Shown here: piece by piece, positions 1 to 5,271 of the stretch | Layout of the letters: each line of letters begins with the position of its first letter | Position numbering within the stretch: the first letter of the stretch is position 1 | DNA from: DATKCJ01 sp035513275 | GTDB lineage: Bacteria; Verrucomicrobiota; Verrucomicrobiia; Opitutales; Opitutaceae | Assembly: GCA_035513275.1 (NCBI GenBank) | Contig: DATKCJ010000370.1 | Location: 1 to 7,185, forward strand | DNA: 7,185 nucleotides | Reading direction: 5' to 3' | Program-made: the position numbers and the translations under genes | The notes under the pieces: model-generated | Told to the model about the DNA's origin: nothing | Database searches by the model: none | What the model saw: only the letters and a program-made list of their open reading frames with translations

Positions 1-515
1 GCTACGGCACGGATCCCGACATGATGCGCGCCTACAAGCCGGGCGACTTCTGGCCGCTCACGTTCACTGATGCGCAGCGCGCGACCGCAGCGGCGCTTTG
101 CGCGATCATCATCCCGGCCGACGACATTTCGCCTTCAGCCGCCGATCTCGGCGTGCACGACTTCATCGACGAATGGATCAGCGCGCCCTACCCCGATCAG
201 CAGCGCGACCGGCCAACGATCGTGGACGGGCTCGCGTGGATCGATGCAGAGTCGCAGCGGCGATTCGGGAAAACATTCGCCGAGCTCGATACCGGATCCA
301 AAGCCGCAATCTGCGACGATGTGTGCAGCACCGAGCGCGCGGTGCCGAAGTTCAAGGACGCCGCCCGCTTCTTCGCGCGCTTCCGCGACCTCACCGCCGG
401 CGGCTTCTACACGACGCCCGAGGGCATGCGCGACATCGGCTACACAGGCAACGTGGCGCTCGGCGCGTTCCTGGGCCCGCCTCCGGAAGTGCTCGAACGC
501 CTCGGCCTCGCCTGA
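1..515 (+). CDS. Gluconate 2-dehydrogenase subunit 3 family protein, 5'-truncated by window edge
   Basis: The reading frame is open from base 3 (Tyr-Gly-Thr-Asp-Pro-Asp before the first Met at 21) to a TGA at 513-515, giving 170 residues. The Met at 21 is probably internal, because the frame is already coding before it and the family normally starts with an export signal, usually Tat, that is not seen here. The hallmark is the stretch IIPADD, then SPSA, then GVHDFIDEWIS and PYP, at about residues 36-65 of the visible part. It is followed by a conserved WIDAESQRRFGKTFAEL segment. Family members are small, usually periplasmic subunits that accompany a GMC-type FAD-dependent sugar or polyol dehydrogenase, often with a cytochrome c. 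The catalytic partner would be expected just outside the window, so the substrate cannot be stated. It converges with the MFS gene and is not part of that operon. The family call is firm; the physiological role is not. Confidence 0.85.
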   Translation, partial: YGTDPDMMRAYKPGDFWPLTFTDAQRATAAALCAIIIPADDISPSAADLGVHDFIDEWISAPYPDQQRDRPTIVDGLAWIDAESQRRFGKTFAELDTGSKAAICDDVCSTERAVPKFKDAARFFARFRDLTAGGFYTTPEGMRDIGYTGNVALGAFLGPPPEVLERLGLA

Positions 516-517
516 AC

Positions 518-582
518 TCAGCTCCTGCGGTCGAGCACGCAGATGCTGGCGAACAGCACGCCGATTCGCACGATCACGATCC
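518..582 (-). pseudogene. Decayed duplicate of the 3' end of the adjacent MFS transporter gene
   Basis: Bases 518-540 are identical to 723-745, which encode the last residues and stop of the MFS gene on the minus strand. Aligning onward without gaps, 518-582 matches 723-787 at 51 of 65 positions by hand count, and the offset is a constant 205 bp. Read on the minus strand, the copy ends in GVLFASICVLDRRS-stop, while the MFS protein ends in VVLIVSIRVLDRRS-stop. The similarity is therefore at protein level and in frame, as expected for an old coding tail. The frame stays open to 712, but upstream of about 582 its translation no longer resembles the transporter and runs through both palindromes, so I do not regard it as a gene. 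It may be what is left of a tandem MFS paralogue or of a partial duplication. It begins two bases after the gluconate-dehydrogenase subunit stop codon. Confidence 0.7.
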
Positions 583-615
583 GCGTCCCTCGTTCACGAA
601 TCGCGCCCGCGACGA

Positions 616-640
616 GTTTGTAACGTAATACGTTACAAAC
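616..640. repeat. Perfect 25-bp palindrome, copy 1 (TTGTAACGTA half-site)
   Basis: GTTTGTAACGTA, a central A at 628, and the exact reverse complement of the left arm: 12 of 12 pairs. It lies between two convergent genes, 100 bp after the stop codon of the left-hand gene. The AT-rich arms contrast with the GC-rich surroundings. As RNA it could form an 11-bp stem with a 3-base loop, but the next bases are CGGCTTGGGG, with no U tract, so it is not a canonical intrinsic terminator. Odd-length palindromes with TGTAAC-type half-sites are reminiscent of LacI-family operators, but the position at gene ends argues against an ordinary promoter operator. Function unknown. Confidence 0.9.
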
Positions 641-664
641 CGGCTTGGGGAAGGACCACGGGGT

Positions 665-689
665 GTTTGTAACGTAATACGTTACAAGC
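665..689. repeat. 25-bp palindrome, copy 2
   Basis: Identical to the 616-640 palindrome except for one base near the right end (G instead of A at 688). The inner 21 bases, 667-687, remain perfectly symmetric around A677. The two centres are 49 bp apart, and 24 bp of GC-rich sequence separates the copies. The bases just to the right of each copy are also partly alike (about 10 of 16), so the repeated unit may be slightly longer than the palindrome. No T tract follows on either strand. It could be one of a pair of protein-binding sites or a dispersed genomic repeat; the sequence alone does not decide. Confidence 0.9.
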
Positions 690-722
690 TGGCCGGGACG
701 ACTTTGGATCAACGGCAGGTTG

Positions 723-1916
723 TCAGCTCCTGCGGTCGAGCACGCGGATCGACACGATCAGCACGACGATCCCCGCGACGGCGATCCACGGAATCGTTGT
801 GACGGATTTCTGAGCAACCAGTCCTGCGAGTGCCGGCATCGTCGCGCCGCCGAGGCAGGCAGTCCCTGACTGCCGACCGATCACAGTCTGCACCGCATCG
901 GGCGCAAACCGCTGGGGCACCTCGTGCATGAGGCACGGGTAGATCGGCGCGAAGCCGAGCCCGACCATCGCAAGCGCGAGCATCGCCAGCGGCGCGGTTC
1001 CGGAGAAACAGAAAAGCACCGAGCCGGCCAGCGCGAGCAATCCGCCGAATCGCGTGAGCACGCGGTTTCCTGTTCGTTCCACCATCACACCCGCCAAGAT
1101 GCGCCCAGCCATGATCGATCCGTAGTAGCCCGCGGCACACACCGCCGCCGTTGCCGGTGCCATCGATCGGCCGACGACAAGCACCGTGGCCGCCCACAGA
1201 CCTATCGTCGCCTCGACCGCCACATAGAGCGCGAAGATACCAGCGGAAAGGAATCCGGCAAACGAGTTCGCCGGCAACAATGAAGCGCGACCTTCAATCC
1301 CTTCGTGAGTCGCCGCCTCACGCCGCTCCGGCACCGTCGACCAAAGTGGCAGTGTCGCGACGAAGAGCACGACGAGGCCGAACTGAATCAAACCGATGAT
1401 GAGATAGCCTCCGCGCCATCCAGAATCTGTGTTGAGCGAATATCCCATCAACAGAGGCCCGCACATCGCGCCGAGTCCCCAACATGCGTGCAGCCAGTTC
1501 ATGTGTCGCCCGGAGTAATGTCGCGCGACGAAACCGTTCAGCCCGGCATCGACGGCGCCCGCGCCAAACCCGAGCAGTAGCGATGCGACAAGCAGCCACG
1601 AAAGACCCGGAGCCTGCGAAATCATCAGGAGCCCTGCGCCCGTCAGTGCGCAGCTCACCATGATGACCGGTCCAGTCTGAAATCGCGCGATGATCCTTCC
1701 GCTGTTGAAGCCGCCGAGCGCCGCGAGGATCGTTCCGACGAGCGTCAACATCCCCGCGATTCCGATCGGCAGCCCGAGCTCCGGATAAATTTCGGGCCAC
1801 GCCACACCGAGCGTGCCATCCGGGAGCCCGATGCTTATGAAACCGAGATAGATGATCGGGAGCAGCAGCACCGAGGCTTTGCGGACTCTCGCGGGTGCTT
1901 CCATGGCCCGCGTCAC
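723..1916 (-). CDS. MFS transporter, 12-TM, FucP/COG0738-like
   Basis: A 397-residue integral membrane protein of the major facilitator superfamily, expected in the inner membrane. About twelve hydrophobic segments can be seen, roughly at residues 15-32, 51-69, 83-99, 105-127, 141-158, 170-192, 217-240, 253-275, 288-303, 306-328, 345-368 and 374-391, with a charged central loop near 193-216. The loop after TM2 carries GGFNSGRIIARF (68-79), an MFS motif-A variant, and the C-terminal half repeats it as AGRILAGVMVERTGNR (270-285). The stretch AVDAGLNGFVARH then GRHMNWLHACWGLGA (121-150) is typical of the sugar-permease-like group around FucP. Substrate is unknown; beside a xylanase and an esterase, uptake of a released sugar is a reasonable guess. 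The GTG start at 1916 overlaps the esterase stop as GTGA, which suggests translational coupling. An ATG four codons later (1904) is the alternative. Neither start has an obvious Shine-Dalgarno sequence. Confidence 0.88.
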   Translation of the reverse strand: MTRAMEAPARVRKASVLLLPIIYLGFISIGLPDGTLGVAWPEIYPELGLPIGIAGMLTLVGTILAALGGFNSGRIIARFQTGPVIMVSCALTGAGLLMISQAPGLSWLLVASLLLGFGAGAVDAGLNGFVARHYSGRHMNWLHACWGLGAMCGPLLMGYSLNTDSGWRGGYLIIGLIQFGLVVLFVATLPLWSTVPERREAATHEGIEGRASLLPANSFAGFLSAGIFALYVAVEATIGLWAATVLVVGRSMAPATAAVCAAGYYGSIMAGRILAGVMVERTGNRVLTRFGGLLALAGSVLFCFSGTAPLAMLALAMVGLGFAPIYPCLMHEVPQRFAPDAVQTVIGRQSGTACLGGATMPALAGLVAQKSVTTIPWIAVAGIVVLIVSIRVLDRRS

Positions 1917-3496
1917 GGCAAAGTGTCGAGTCTGTCGAGAAACTCGTAGCGCGCGCGGTGTAGATCGGGAGCCGCTCCGCCGTCCGCCTTCAAGTGCATC
2001 ACCGGATACTCAGCCTCGCTCGAATACGCCGGCCACTCCGGCAGGCCCGGCCCGTTCGGATTCCCAGTCTTCGCGAAGTTCGTCCAGTAGGATGCCATCC
2101 GCTCGGAAACGGCGAAGTCCTCTGGTCTCCACGGCAGCTTCTTCGACGGCAACACGCGGAAGACAAACTCAATGTCCCAGGAGTGCGCCGCCTTTGGCTC
2201 GGCGCCGTGAGGTGCATCGGCTGGTAGCGGCGATGCTTGGTCGAAGCGATAGCGATACACTGCTGACCCACCGTTCCGCGCGTGCACTTCGATCCACCTC
2301 CACGTGCTCAGCGCGATGAAGCTGTCGCCGGCGTAGTCCGCCGCGGCACGTTTCACTTCCGCAGGCGACTTCGCTGGGTAGACTTGCAGAAACGTGTCTG
2401 CATTTGCGCCGAACATCTCCCTTGCGCGGGCATTGTAGTTTTCGGCCGTCGGCTCCTTCCCTTGCATGAATCCCTCGAAGCCGCCTTCGTCCAGGTTCCA
2501 TCCGGCGAGAAGAGGCACATGGGATTGCCTCCCCGCGGCGTAGACCGCGGCCGGTGCGTCCGGAAGGAAATGCCCGTCAATAACCGGGCGAAACCCCCAA
2601 GGCGCGTTCTTCCACACCGTGGCCAGGATCTCGTTCGCGGGAAGCGCGCGTAGTTTCTCAAGGGAGCTTGTGCCAAAGTGGGTTTCGGCGAACTTCACCG
2701 CCGTCTGCTCCCCTTGCTTCAGGTTGATGGTGTCCCGTCCCGAACCGATCATCGCGCCGCTCTGCCCGATCGCCTTGTGAAACAAACCCTGCGCGAGCGG
2801 CGACACCATCAACGCGCTCACCGCAATCGAACCGGCGGACTCGCCGAAGATCGTCACGTTGCGCGGATCTCCACCAAACCCTGCGATGTTGTCGCGCACC
2901 CACTCGAGAGCCGCCACCATGTCGAGCAAGCCGTAATTGCCTGAGGCGCCGTGCGGCGATTCAGCGGAGAGTTCCGGATGTGCCATGAATCCGAAGACGC
3001 CCATCCGGTAGTTCATGCTTACAACGACGACGCCTTTCATGCAGAGGTTCCCGCCCTCCTGGCGCGGCTCCGAGGTCGCGCCTGCAACGAATCCGCCACC
3101 GTGGATCCAGACCATCACCGGGAGCTTTGCCGACGTGTCCTTCGCCGGCGTCCACACGTTGAGGTAGAGGCAGTCCTCGCTCGGTCCGGGATCGAAGAAG
3201 AACATGTCATCCCAAATGTGCTCCTGCATCGCGCGGGCACCGAACTCGATTGCCGGTCGAACGCCCTCCCATCGTTGGACAGGCTGCGGTGGCTTCCAGC
3301 GAAGCGAGCCGACCGGCGGTGCAGCGTATGGAATGCCCTTGAACGCGCGCACCCTTCCGTCGGTGCTTTCCACGCCCTCCAAGGTGCCAAGTGCGGTTTG
3401 CAATTGCACGGTGCGCAGTTCCTTGGCTTCGAGCCCGCTGACGCCAAGCAGGTAAACGAGGCAAACACTGGCGGCGGATTGAAGGAGTGTTTTCAT
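1913..3496 (-). CDS. Secreted type-B carboxylesterase (alpha/beta hydrolase)
   Basis: A 527-residue serine esterase of the carboxylesterase type-B family (PF00135), close to the usual length. I chose the ATG at 3496 because it begins a good signal peptide: MKTLLQ, a hydrophobic core SVCLVYLLGVSG, and likely cleavage after residue 24 (LEA-KE). The frame is open to an earlier start at 3613, but that would add 39 residues with no membrane-type segment. Motifs in order: EDCLYLNVWTP (about 107-117, family signature), oxyanion-hole HGGGF (132-136), nucleophile elbow GESAG with Ser220, GWNLDEGGF with acidic Glu337, and AAHSWDIEFVF with His438. The triad is therefore complete. Such enzymes hydrolyse carboxylic esters. 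Next to a xylanase it may remove acetyl or feruloyl groups from hemicellulose, but the family includes many broad-specificity esterases and the substrate is not readable from sequence. First gene of a two-gene operon with the MFS transporter; divergent from the xylanase. Confidence 0.93.
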   Translation of the reverse strand: MKTLLQSAASVCLVYLLGVSGLEAKELRTVQLQTALGTLEGVESTDGRVRAFKGIPYAAPPVGSLRWKPPQPVQRWEGVRPAIEFGARAMQEHIWDDMFFFDPGPSEDCLYLNVWTPAKDTSAKLPVMVWIHGGGFVAGATSEPRQEGGNLCMKGVVVVSMNYRMGVFGFMAHPELSAESPHGASGNYGLLDMVAALEWVRDNIAGFGGDPRNVTIFGESAGSIAVSALMVSPLAQGLFHKAIGQSGAMIGSGRDTINLKQGEQTAVKFAETHFGTSSLEKLRALPANEILATVWKNAPWGFRPVIDGHFLPDAPAAVYAAGRQSHVPLLAGWNLDEGGFEGFMQGKEPTAENYNARAREMFGANADTFLQVYPAKSPAEVKRAAADYAGDSFIALSTWRWIEVHARNGGSAVYRYRFDQASPLPADAPHGAEPKAAHSWDIEFVFRVLPSKKLPWRPEDFAVSERMASYWTNFAKTGNPNGPGLPEWPAYSSEAEYPVMHLKADGGAAPDLHRARYEFLDRLDTLP

Positions 3497-3657
3497 GTTG
3501 CTCGAGGCCGGGGTTGCATTGCGCGAAGCGTATCTGGCAATCGAAGCGCGGATACCCTCCCGCGAAAAGGCGAAATGCCAAAGTTGAATGAAAGACTCCC
3601 GGTGCGGGCTCAATCCACTCGCCCGGACGCGCCTGGGTGTTCAAACTCCAGTTCCTC
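3497..3657. promoter_or_regulatory. Divergent upstream region of esterase and xylanase genes
   Basis: These 161 bp separate the two divergent ATG codons, so by geometry they should hold the 5' leaders and probably the promoters of both the esterase-MFS operon and the xylanase gene. I found no convincing -35/-10 pair in either direction and no Shine-Dalgarno match before either start. There is a loose direct repeat CGAAGCG (3524-3530 and 3542-3548) and a GTATC...GATAC inverted pair (3530-3534 and 3551-3555). Both are too short to call an operator. The arrangement allows joint control of the two transcripts, which would fit shared induction by xylan breakdown products, but no regulator gene lies in the window. 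Confidence 0.4.
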
Positions 3658-4932
3658 ATGAACCGCTTCGCCCTGTCCGCCACTTCCTTGAAGTTCGCCT
3701 CGCGCATCCTGGGCTGCACCCTGTTGGCCAGCCTCATCCTCAACACCGCAGTTGCCGCGACCGACGCCACGGCCGCCGCAATCCGGCAGCACAGGATGGG
3801 CACCATCGTCGTCGAGGCCGCACCCGGTGCCACGATCAAGGTCGAGCAAGAGCGGCACGAGTTCTGGTTTGGTGCGGCGCTGGCGAATCAGGCGTTTGAC
3901 GGCAGGATGCCACCCGCGGACGCCGCGCGCTACAAGGAGGTGTTCCTCGAGCACTTCAATTCCGCTGTCACCGAGAACGCGCTCAAGTGGCTCGCGATGG
4001 AGCGCGAGCAGGGAAAGGTGAACTACGCGACGGTCGACGCCATCCTCGAGTGGACCGACGCAAACGGCATCCCCCTTCGCGGTCACAACATCTACTGGGG
4101 CATCGAGAAGTTTGTGCAGCCGTGGCTCATGTCGATGGACAACGAAGCGCTCCGTAGCACGCTCGAGGCGCGCGGTCGCGACATCGGCCGGCGCTACCGC
4201 GGCCGGTTCGTGGAATACGATCTCAACAACGAGATGATCCACGGCAACTTCTACGCCGACCGCCTCGGCAAGCGCATCACACTCGAGATGACGCAGTGGA
4301 TTCACGCTGAGGATCCCGAAGCGAAACTCTGGCTCAACGACTACGACATCCTCACCGGCAAGCGTCTCAACGACTACATCGCGCACATCCGCGAATTGGT
4401 CGCGATGGGTGTGCCGGTCGCCGGCATCGGCGTGCAGGGTCACCTCCACGCGGAGACGTTCGACCGGAACGCGCTGCGCCGCTCGCTCGTCGCGCTCGAG
4501 AAGCTCAACCTCCCGATTCGCGTCACCGAGTTCAACATGCCCGGCCAGCGGTCGGTGTTCGAGAAAGACAAGGAACGTGTGATGACAGCCGCCGAGGAGG
4601 AAGCGAAAGCTCGGGACCTCGTGGACTACTACCGCATCTGCTTCGCGAGCCCGGCGGTGACAGGCATCCTCATGTGGGGGTTCTGGGAGAACTCCAACTG
4701 GATCCCTGCGTCGTCGCTTTTCAAGAGCGACTGGACTCCGACGCCCGCCGCGAAGTCATACCGCGACCTCGTTTACGGCGAGTGGTGGACGCGCTGGGAG
4801 GGCAAGGCCGACGCAAGCGGCCGCTGCGAAGTTCCTGCGTTCTTCGGCACGCATCGCGTGAGCGCCGACAACATGAGCGCGATTCTGGAGCTTAAGAAGT
4901 CGGACGGCACTGTGACGGTGAACCTGCGGTAG
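3658..4932 (+). CDS. Endo-1,4-beta-xylanase, glycoside hydrolase family 10 (plant-like subtype)
   Basis: A 424-residue exported GH10 enzyme that hydrolyses the xylan backbone with retention of configuration. I chose ATG 3658: a positively charged N-terminus, hydrophobic core CTLLASLILNTAVA and likely cleavage after residue 33 (AVA-AT). A GTG at 3637 would only add seven residues. After a short beta-rich lead-in (VEAAPGATIKVEQERHEFWFGAAL, about 52-75) comes the TIM barrel: TENALKW (about 105-111), RGHNIYWG (141-148), acid/base Glu192 in YDLNNEMIHG, GIGVQGHLH (256-264), nucleophile Glu291 in VTEFN, and GILMWGFWEN (336-345). The usual WDVVNE and TELD sequences of bacterial GH10 are replaced by YDLNNE and TEFN. 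A C-terminal tail (EWWTRWEG, then GRCEVPAFFGTHRVSA) forms a small beta extension. These features match the plant-like branch of GH10, but no CBM22 precedes the barrel. Divergent from the esterase; no clear Shine-Dalgarno. The family call is firm. Confidence 0.95.
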   Translation: MNRFALSATSLKFASRILGCTLLASLILNTAVAATDATAAAIRQHRMGTIVVEAAPGATIKVEQERHEFWFGAALANQAFDGRMPPADAARYKEVFLEHFNSAVTENALKWLAMEREQGKVNYATVDAILEWTDANGIPLRGHNIYWGIEKFVQPWLMSMDNEALRSTLEARGRDIGRRYRGRFVEYDLNNEMIHGNFYADRLGKRITLEMTQWIHAEDPEAKLWLNDYDILTGKRLNDYIAHIRELVAMGVPVAGIGVQGHLHAETFDRNALRRSLVALEKLNLPIRVTEFNMPGQRSVFEKDKERVMTAAEEEAKARDLVDYYRICFASPAVTGILMWGFWENSNWIPASSLFKSDWTPTPAAKSYRDLVYGEWWTRWEGKADASGRCEVPAFFGTHRVSADNMSAILELKKSDGTVTVNLR

Positions 4933-4956
4933 GGGGGTGCCGGTGTCGCATCCGTT

Positions 4957-4980
4957 GTAGCCCTGCGCGTGAGCGCAGGG
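4957..4980 (+). repeat. REP-like hairpin A
   Basis: GTAG (4957-4960) is followed at once by a perfect 8-bp stem CCCTGCGC / GCGCAGGG (4961-4968 and 4973-4980) around a GTGA loop, then ACTCCGA (4981-4987). The GTAG foot plus hairpin is the known layout of REP elements recognised by REP-associated tyrosine transposases. It lies 24 bp after the xylanase stop, so in mRNA it could also shield the 3' end. No T tract follows, so it is not a canonical terminator. Confidence 0.75.
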
Positions 4981-5016
4981 ACTCCGAACCTCTGCTCCGA
5001 ATTCTTACTTCCTAGT

Positions 5017-5040
5017 CCCGCTCCTCACGGAGCGGGCTAC
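5017..5040 (-). repeat. REP-like hairpin B, inverted
   Basis: On the minus strand it reads GTAG, then CCCGCTCC-GTGA-GGAGCGGG, then ACTAGGA. The GTAG foot and GTGA loop are the same as in hairpin A, and the stem is again a perfect 8 bp, but five stem pairs differ and all remain complementary. With hairpin A it makes a head-to-head doublet from 4956 to 5041. Confidence 0.75.
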
Positions 5041-5060
5041 ACTCGGATTTCGCTTCTGAT

Positions 5061-5114
5061 GTAGCCCTACGCGCTTGTCGCGCCGAAGTGCAGCGAAGGC
5101 GGAGAAGCGCAGGG
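5061..5114 (+). repeat. REP-like hairpin C with extended stem
   Basis: It begins GTAGCCCT and ends AGGG followed by ACTCCGA, like hairpin A, but 34 bp replace the GTGA loop. The enlarged element still folds: CCCT/AGGG, a 2-base bulge, GCGCTT/AAGCGC, then CGCC/GGCG with a loop near GAAGTGCAGCGAA. It is therefore an elongated imperfect hairpin and not a random insertion. Pairing was done by eye. Confidence 0.65.
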
Positions 5115-5148
5115 ACTCCGAGAGTCTGGTCCGCCTTTGCTAACATGT

Positions 5149-5213
5149 CCCGCTCCCCCCTTCGACATGCTCAGGGACCCGAGCGGAGTCGAGGGGCTTC
5201 CGGAGCTGGCTAC
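5149..5213 (-). repeat. REP-like hairpin D, inverted, interrupted
   Basis: The arms CCCGCTCC (5149-5156) and GGAGCTGG (5202-5209) pair at 7 of 8 positions and are followed by CTAC (5210-5213), the GTAG foot on the minus strand. The left arm is identical to that of hairpin B. In place of the 4-base loop there are 45 bp, most of which form a palindrome of their own (5157-5196). The opposite flank no longer resembles ACTCCGA. It forms the second doublet with hairpin C. Confidence 0.55.
5157..5196. repeat. Palindromic repeat nested inside hairpin D
   Basis: The arms CCCCTTCGAC and GTCGAGGGG pair with one bulged T, and inside them GCTC (5169-5172) pairs with GAGC (5181-5184). This is a sequence type different from the GTAG hairpins. 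From memory, CCTTCGAC...GCTCAGG palindromes are dispersed in many environmental bacterial genomes, but I could not check that here. It sits exactly where the other copies have their loop. Confidence 0.65.
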
Positions 5214-5227
5214 TCTTCTGGATATTC

Positions 5228-5233
5228 CATAAT
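5228..5233 (+). promoter_or_regulatory. Possible -10 element (CATAAT) before the glycosidase gene
   Basis: CATAAT lies in the only AT-rich patch (TATTCCATAAT) of the 57-bp leader between hairpin D and the ATG at 5272. It matches the -10 consensus at five of six positions. No recognisable -35 box lies 16-18 bp upstream, where the sequence is the arm of hairpin D. Speculative. Confidence 0.2.
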
Positions 5234-5271
5234 GCTCGATTCGCGCCGCGCGACTTCGCTAGGTTGTCGCC

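Larger units (their letters stand above)
4933..5271. other. Non-coding intergenic mosaic of REP-like hairpins (BIME/REPIN-like)
   Basis: This 339-bp gap has no credible gene. It is mostly filled by four hairpins with a GTAG foot, alternating in orientation: plus, minus, plus, minus. They pair up as two head-to-head doublets whose outer ends are TGTAG and CTACA (4956-5041) and TGTAG and CTACT (5060-5214). Such doublets are the form called REPIN or BIME elsewhere. The short open frame 5088-5336 crosses hairpins and the next gene's start and is not a gene. Bases 4933-4955 and 5042-5059 show nothing distinctive; 5215-5271 is the leader of the next gene. Confidence 0.75.

Noticed and set aside
616..689. 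The twin palindromes as intrinsic terminators
   Set aside because: The stems are AT-rich with a 3-base loop, and neither strand has a run of T after the hairpin.
518..712. A 64-codon minus-strand open frame as an independent small gene
   Set aside because: Only its last 21 codons resemble a protein, the tail of the MFS transporter. The rest reads through two palindromes and has no ribosome site. It is recorded as a decayed duplicate instead.
3530..3555. GTATC...GATAC inverted repeat as an operator between the divergent genes
   Set aside because: Five-base arms 16 bp apart are expected by chance in a region of this size, and no second copy was found in the window.
3497..3613. Esterase start at 3613
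   Set aside because: The extra 39 residues would bury the clear signal peptide that begins at 3496, and they have no family counterpart that I can recognise.
3637..3657. GTG start for the xylanase at 3637
   Set aside because: It adds seven residues in front of an already complete signal peptide, and it has no better ribosome site than the ATG at 3658. It cannot be fully excluded.
2951..3661. A 236-codon open frame on the plus strand, opposite the esterase
   Set aside because: It is antisense to conserved carboxylesterase motifs. The Arg/His/Cys-rich translation shows no domain and it has no start context.
3610..4449. A 279-codon open frame on the minus strand, opposite the xylanase
   Set aside because: It is antisense to a gene with intact GH10 catalytic motifs and a signal peptide. 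Its translation is a low-complexity product of high-GC third positions with no family resemblance.
4957..4980. Hairpin A as the xylanase terminator
   Set aside because: The hairpin is strong, but it is followed by ACTCCGA with no T tract. Its GTAG foot and relation to three neighbouring copies fit a REP-like repeat better.
4956..5214. The spaced hairpins as a CRISPR array
   Set aside because: The copies alternate in orientation, have unequal lengths (24 to 65 bp) and unequal gaps, and no cas gene is present.
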